Source of the DNA: JBOIBN01 sp050739575
GTDB taxonomy: Bacteria; Pseudomonadota; Gammaproteobacteria; JAKDMP01
Assembly (NCBI GenBank): GCA_050739575.1
Contig: JBOIBN010000096.1
Coordinates: forward strand, 1-7,512
Length of the DNA stretch: 7,512 nucleotides
Direction: 5' to 3'
In this document: positions 5,647-7,512 of the stretch, piece by piece
Position numbering within the stretch: position 1 is the first letter of the stretch
How the letters are laid out: every line of letters begins with the position of its first letter
The notes under the pieces: generated by a model
Told to the model about the DNA's origin: nothing
The model's database searches: none
The model's input: the letters and a program-made list of their open reading frames with translations, nothing else
Program-made: the position numbers and the translations under genes

Positions 5647-6275
5647 ACCCGTCCGACATGAATGATTCGATGACGAAGATCGCCACGTCCTTGAGCGACA
5701 TGCTGAGCCAAAGCATCCAGACCGGCATGAACCTTCTCGAGTCGCTGAACAAGAGCGGAGTTTCCATGCTGACGCAGGTCGCTGCGCCGGGCGGCGCAGC
5801 CGGCATCGCCAAGGTGTCGGGGACGAACTGCGGCTGCACTATTCCCACGCCCTGCTGGATGCCGCAGCCGCTGGGCGAACTCACGGCTCTCGTCTGCCCC
5901 GGTGGAACCTCTACGCTGCGAATACGGTTCACGAACTGCAGCATGCAGGAGACGACTGTGTCCGTCACGGCGGACTCGCCCGACGTCCAATTCACGATCG
6001 AGCCTGCGTCGCTCGCGCTGGCGCCCCTGCAACGAGGCGTAGTCACTGTAAGTGCGAAAATCCCCGGAGATGCGGCAAACGGTCAGGAATTCGAATCTCT
6101 CATCCGGGTCCGCGGCTGCCGCGAATACTATCTGCGCTACACCCTGAAAGCGGCGACGAAGGGCTCCGATTGCTGTCACGAAATAGACGTGGACGACTGC
6201 CCCGACTACGTTCACCACTGGTATGACCACTTCTACTGTCCCCGTCCCTGCATGCACCAGACGCGCGGAAGGTAG
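5643..6275 (+). CDS. Helix plus Ig-like protein with Cys/His-rich C-terminus
   Basis: A 210-residue protein of unknown function. Residues 5-46 are a predicted amphipathic helix (MTKIATSLSDMLSQ, then LLESLNKSGVSML) resembling the helical segments of phasin-type or surface-binding proteins. A cysteine-bearing linker follows (CGCTIPTPC, 63-71). Residues about 76-170 form one Ig-like beta-sandwich with an ALVCPGGTSTLRIRF strand, a P-x-S-L-A-L-xP motif at 121-128 and a final YYLRYTLKA strand. The tail 171-210 is strikingly rich in Cys and His: Cys177, Cys178, Cys186, Cys199, Cys203 and His179, 191, 192, 196, 205, with Asp/Tyr clusters. In all there are 11 cysteines and no signal peptide, which points to metal binding or redox crosslinking rather than periplasmic disulfides. 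It overlaps the upstream stop by 4 bp and is followed 2 bp later by the next gene. Confidence 0.72.
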   Translation: MNPSDMNDSMTKIATSLSDMLSQSIQTGMNLLESLNKSGVSMLTQVAAPGGAAGIAKVSGTNCGCTIPTPCWMPQPLGELTALVCPGGTSTLRIRFTNCSMQETTVSVTADSPDVQFTIEPASLALAPLQRGVVTVSAKIPGDAANGQEFESLIRVRGCREYYLRYTLKAATKGSDCCHEIDVDDCPDYVHHWYDHFYCPRPCMHQTRGR

Positions 6276-6277
6276 TC

Positions 6278-6784
6278 ATGGCCAAGTCGGACATGGAAGA
6301 TGCCTGGCAGCGGGCCGTAGACCTGAATCTTCGCTATTACACGGCGGCCGGCAAACTCGCGCTGGACTACATGCTCGATCTCGTCAATGCCGTGACGGAC
6401 ATTCAGGCGAAACAGACGGATACAAGCAAAGCCGCAGGTCCCGCAGCGGCTCCGCGAGCGGCGACTCCGCAGATGGTTCTGGAAGCGGCTGCCGGCGAAG
6501 ACGCCGTCGGCGCGTTCCTGGTCGAAAATTCGCTTTCCGAAAAGGTGGAAACATCCGTAGTCGCCGGAAGCTTCACCGAAGAAGCTGGAAAGCAAGCGAA
6601 GGTGAAGTTTGTCTTCGACCCTTCGACGGTCACACTGCAGCCGGGCGAACAGATGTTGGTACGTGTGCGCGTGCGGATTACTCAGAATCTGAAATCCGAC
6701 GTTCGTTACTACGGAGAATTTCTGATTCCGGCGATTCGAGGCACGCGAATCCCCGTCGTCCTCAAACGACGGCCCGCGTCTTGA
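6278..6784 (+). CDS. Helix plus Ig-like protein, last gene of the operon
   Basis: A 168-residue protein. Residues 5-45 are predicted helical, with MEDAWQRAVDLNLRYY and then KLALDYMLDLVNAV, reminiscent of phasin N-termini. An Ala/Pro-rich linker spans about 46-66. Residues about 76-165 form an Ig-like domain with FDPSTVTLQPGEQ at 113-125, VRVRVRITQNL at 129-138, YYGEFLIP at 144-151 and a final IPVVLKRRP strand. This is the same strand order and P-x-(S/T)-x-x-L-x-P signature as in the upstream protein, so the two are likely paralogues that differ in the tail: this one lacks the Cys/His extension and has no cysteine. The Shine-Dalgarno GGAAGG at 6267-6272 overlaps the end of the previous gene, and only 2 bp separate that stop from this start. 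No signal peptide is seen. The specific function is unknown. Confidence 0.72.
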   Translation: MAKSDMEDAWQRAVDLNLRYYTAAGKLALDYMLDLVNAVTDIQAKQTDTSKAAGPAAAPRAATPQMVLEAAAGEDAVGAFLVENSLSEKVETSVVAGSFTEEAGKQAKVKFVFDPSTVTLQPGEQMLVRVRVRITQNLKSDVRYYGEFLIPAIRGTRIPVVLKRRPAS

Positions 6785-6892
6785 TCCTGGAGACGCACTA
6801 GAAACGCCAGAGAGATTCCGGACTGACCCTCTGTTCCAGCGGCATGGAAAGCAGCTAGATTCCCCTTTCTAGGGCATCTTGTGGTACAAAGA

Positions 6893-6898
6893 GATAAT
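6893..6898 (+). promoter_or_regulatory. Possible -10 box for the TonB-C gene
   Basis: GATAAT lies 23 bp before the ATG at 6922, but no good -35 element is present at 16-18 bp spacing. A CTAGA/TCTAG inverted repeat (6855-6859 with 6868-6872) overlaps the expected -35 region and might be an operator. The evidence is weak. Confidence 0.3.
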
Positions 6899-6921
6899 GC
6901 AGCCTGGCGCAAGGGAAAGTC

Positions 6922-7350
6922 ATGAAGATCCGAAACGTAATCGGCATGGGCGCCTACTTGCTCGCAGCTCCAGCGCTGACCGCAGCCGTGAGCGCAAACG
7001 CGAACACTGCCGCACCGACAGCGTCGAGCGCATCCGCTCAGACATCCTATGTCCCGACGCCGATCTGGGCGATTGCGCCTATGTACCCGCCAATTGCCAT
7101 GTATGCCGGGGCACAAGGCGATGTAGTCGTATGCTTCACGATTAAACCGGATGGGACCGTGGCCGATGCGCACGTGAAATCCGTTTCCGTGTATTCCGGT
7201 AATTCGAGAATGAACGGGCATATCTCCCAACAATTCGCTCAATCCGCCCTCGCCGCCATAAAACAGGCGAAATTCACGCCTCAGCTAGTGAACGGCAAAC
7301 CAGTGGCGACGCCCAGCACCTGCCAGACAGTGAATTTCAGGCTGCACTGA
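6922..7350 (+). CDS. Exported TonB C-terminal-domain protein
   Basis: A 142-residue protein. A signal peptide is evident (MKIRN, then a hydrophobic VIGMGAYLLAAPALTAAV core) with likely cleavage after ANA at residue 27. A short Ala/Ser/Thr/Pro-rich linker follows. Residues about 50-142 match the TonB C-terminal fold: PMYPPIAMYAGAQGDVVVCFTI, then KPDGTVADAHV, then FAQSALAAIKQAKFTPQLVNGKPV and VNFRL. The family transmits proton-motive energy to outer-membrane receptors, but that needs an N-terminal transmembrane anchor and a Pro-rich spacer, both absent here if the signal peptide is cleaved. It may therefore be a free periplasmic TonB-like domain of another role. Cys71 and Cys134 lie in neighbouring strands and probably form a disulfide. 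AGGGA at 6912-6916 supports the start. It stands alone after the operon. Confidence 0.85.
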   Translation: MKIRNVIGMGAYLLAAPALTAAVSANANTAAPTASSASAQTSYVPTPIWAIAPMYPPIAMYAGAQGDVVVCFTIKPDGTVADAHVKSVSVYSGNSRMNGHISQQFAQSALAAIKQAKFTPQLVNGKPVATPSTCQTVNFRLH

Positions 7351-7469
7351 ACGAAGAATCCTGGACATTTATCGCCAACATCTCCAACCAGATTCGGCTA
7401 TCTCCGAAATGATTATTCTTCTGCACTGCCACATTTAATATCGTTGGATTTGATATCTTCGTTTTTTTG

Positions 7470-7501
7470 ACGGCTGCCGCGCCGCGGCCGTTCTCTTTTT
7501 T
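7470..7501 (+). terminator. Probable Rho-independent terminator downstream of the TonB-C gene
   Basis: A GC-rich hairpin can form either as ACGGC (7470-7474) with GCCGT (7487-7491) or as the inner GCCGC (7476-7480) with GCGGC (7484-7488). It is followed by a T-rich tract, TTCTCTTTTTT. It lies 120 bp past the TonB-C stop. A T7 run at 7462-7468 on its left side could allow some function elsewhere. No gene is visible in 7351-7512. Confidence 0.55.
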
Positions 7502-7512
7502 CCCGAATCGGA

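Noticed and set aside
7393..7457. Short inverted repeats TTCGG/CCGAA (7393-7408) and ATATC/GATAT (7438-7456)
   Set aside because: Five-bp arms in a non-coding tail are expected by chance, and neither is followed by a T-run or tied to a promoter.

Overview
The window is GC-rich and gene-dense, with clear Shine-Dalgarno sequences, sigma70-type promoters and GC-stem terminators. The protein types (an FG-GAP_2 repeat protein, a periplasmic TonB-C protein with two cysteines, an IS3-family end) suggest a proteobacterium, most likely beta or gamma. This placement is inferred from protein style, not from a marker gene.

Left part (1-2112): the window opens inside the 3' end of an IS3-family transposase, followed by the element's terminal repeat. 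This abuts a large gene for a seven-bladed FG-GAP_2 beta-propeller protein. The only ATG for that reading frame lies inside the IS end, so the gene appears to have lost its own start and signal peptide to the insertion. A perfect GC-rich terminator closes this segment. A small membrane-anchored or exported OB-fold protein (2206-2649) follows with its own promoter candidate.

Central part (2688-6784): two transcription units diverge from a 425-bp intergenic region that carries a good promoter candidate for each direction. Leftward run a short helical, phasin-like protein with a basic Ala/Lys/Pro tail and then a trans-isoprenyl diphosphate synthase-family protein; an 8-bp GC hairpin sits between them. 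Rightward runs a tight four-gene operon: a protein with a 17-residue LPKIQLGVD tandem repeat, then three proteins with related Ig-like beta-sandwich regions, two of which begin with a helical segment. The rightward genes have no signal peptides, are closely spaced (38 bp, a 4-bp ATGA overlap, then 2 bp) and three carry notable cysteines. I do not recognise this set as a named system. The layout suggests a cytoplasmic assembly, for example a granule or surface-coat structure, paired with an isoprenoid enzyme; that function is a hypothesis.

Right part (6785-7512): a separate gene encodes an exported TonB C-terminal-domain protein (6922-7350), followed by a non-coding tail with a probable terminator near 7470-7501. 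No rRNA, tRNA, CRISPR array or riboswitch was seen.
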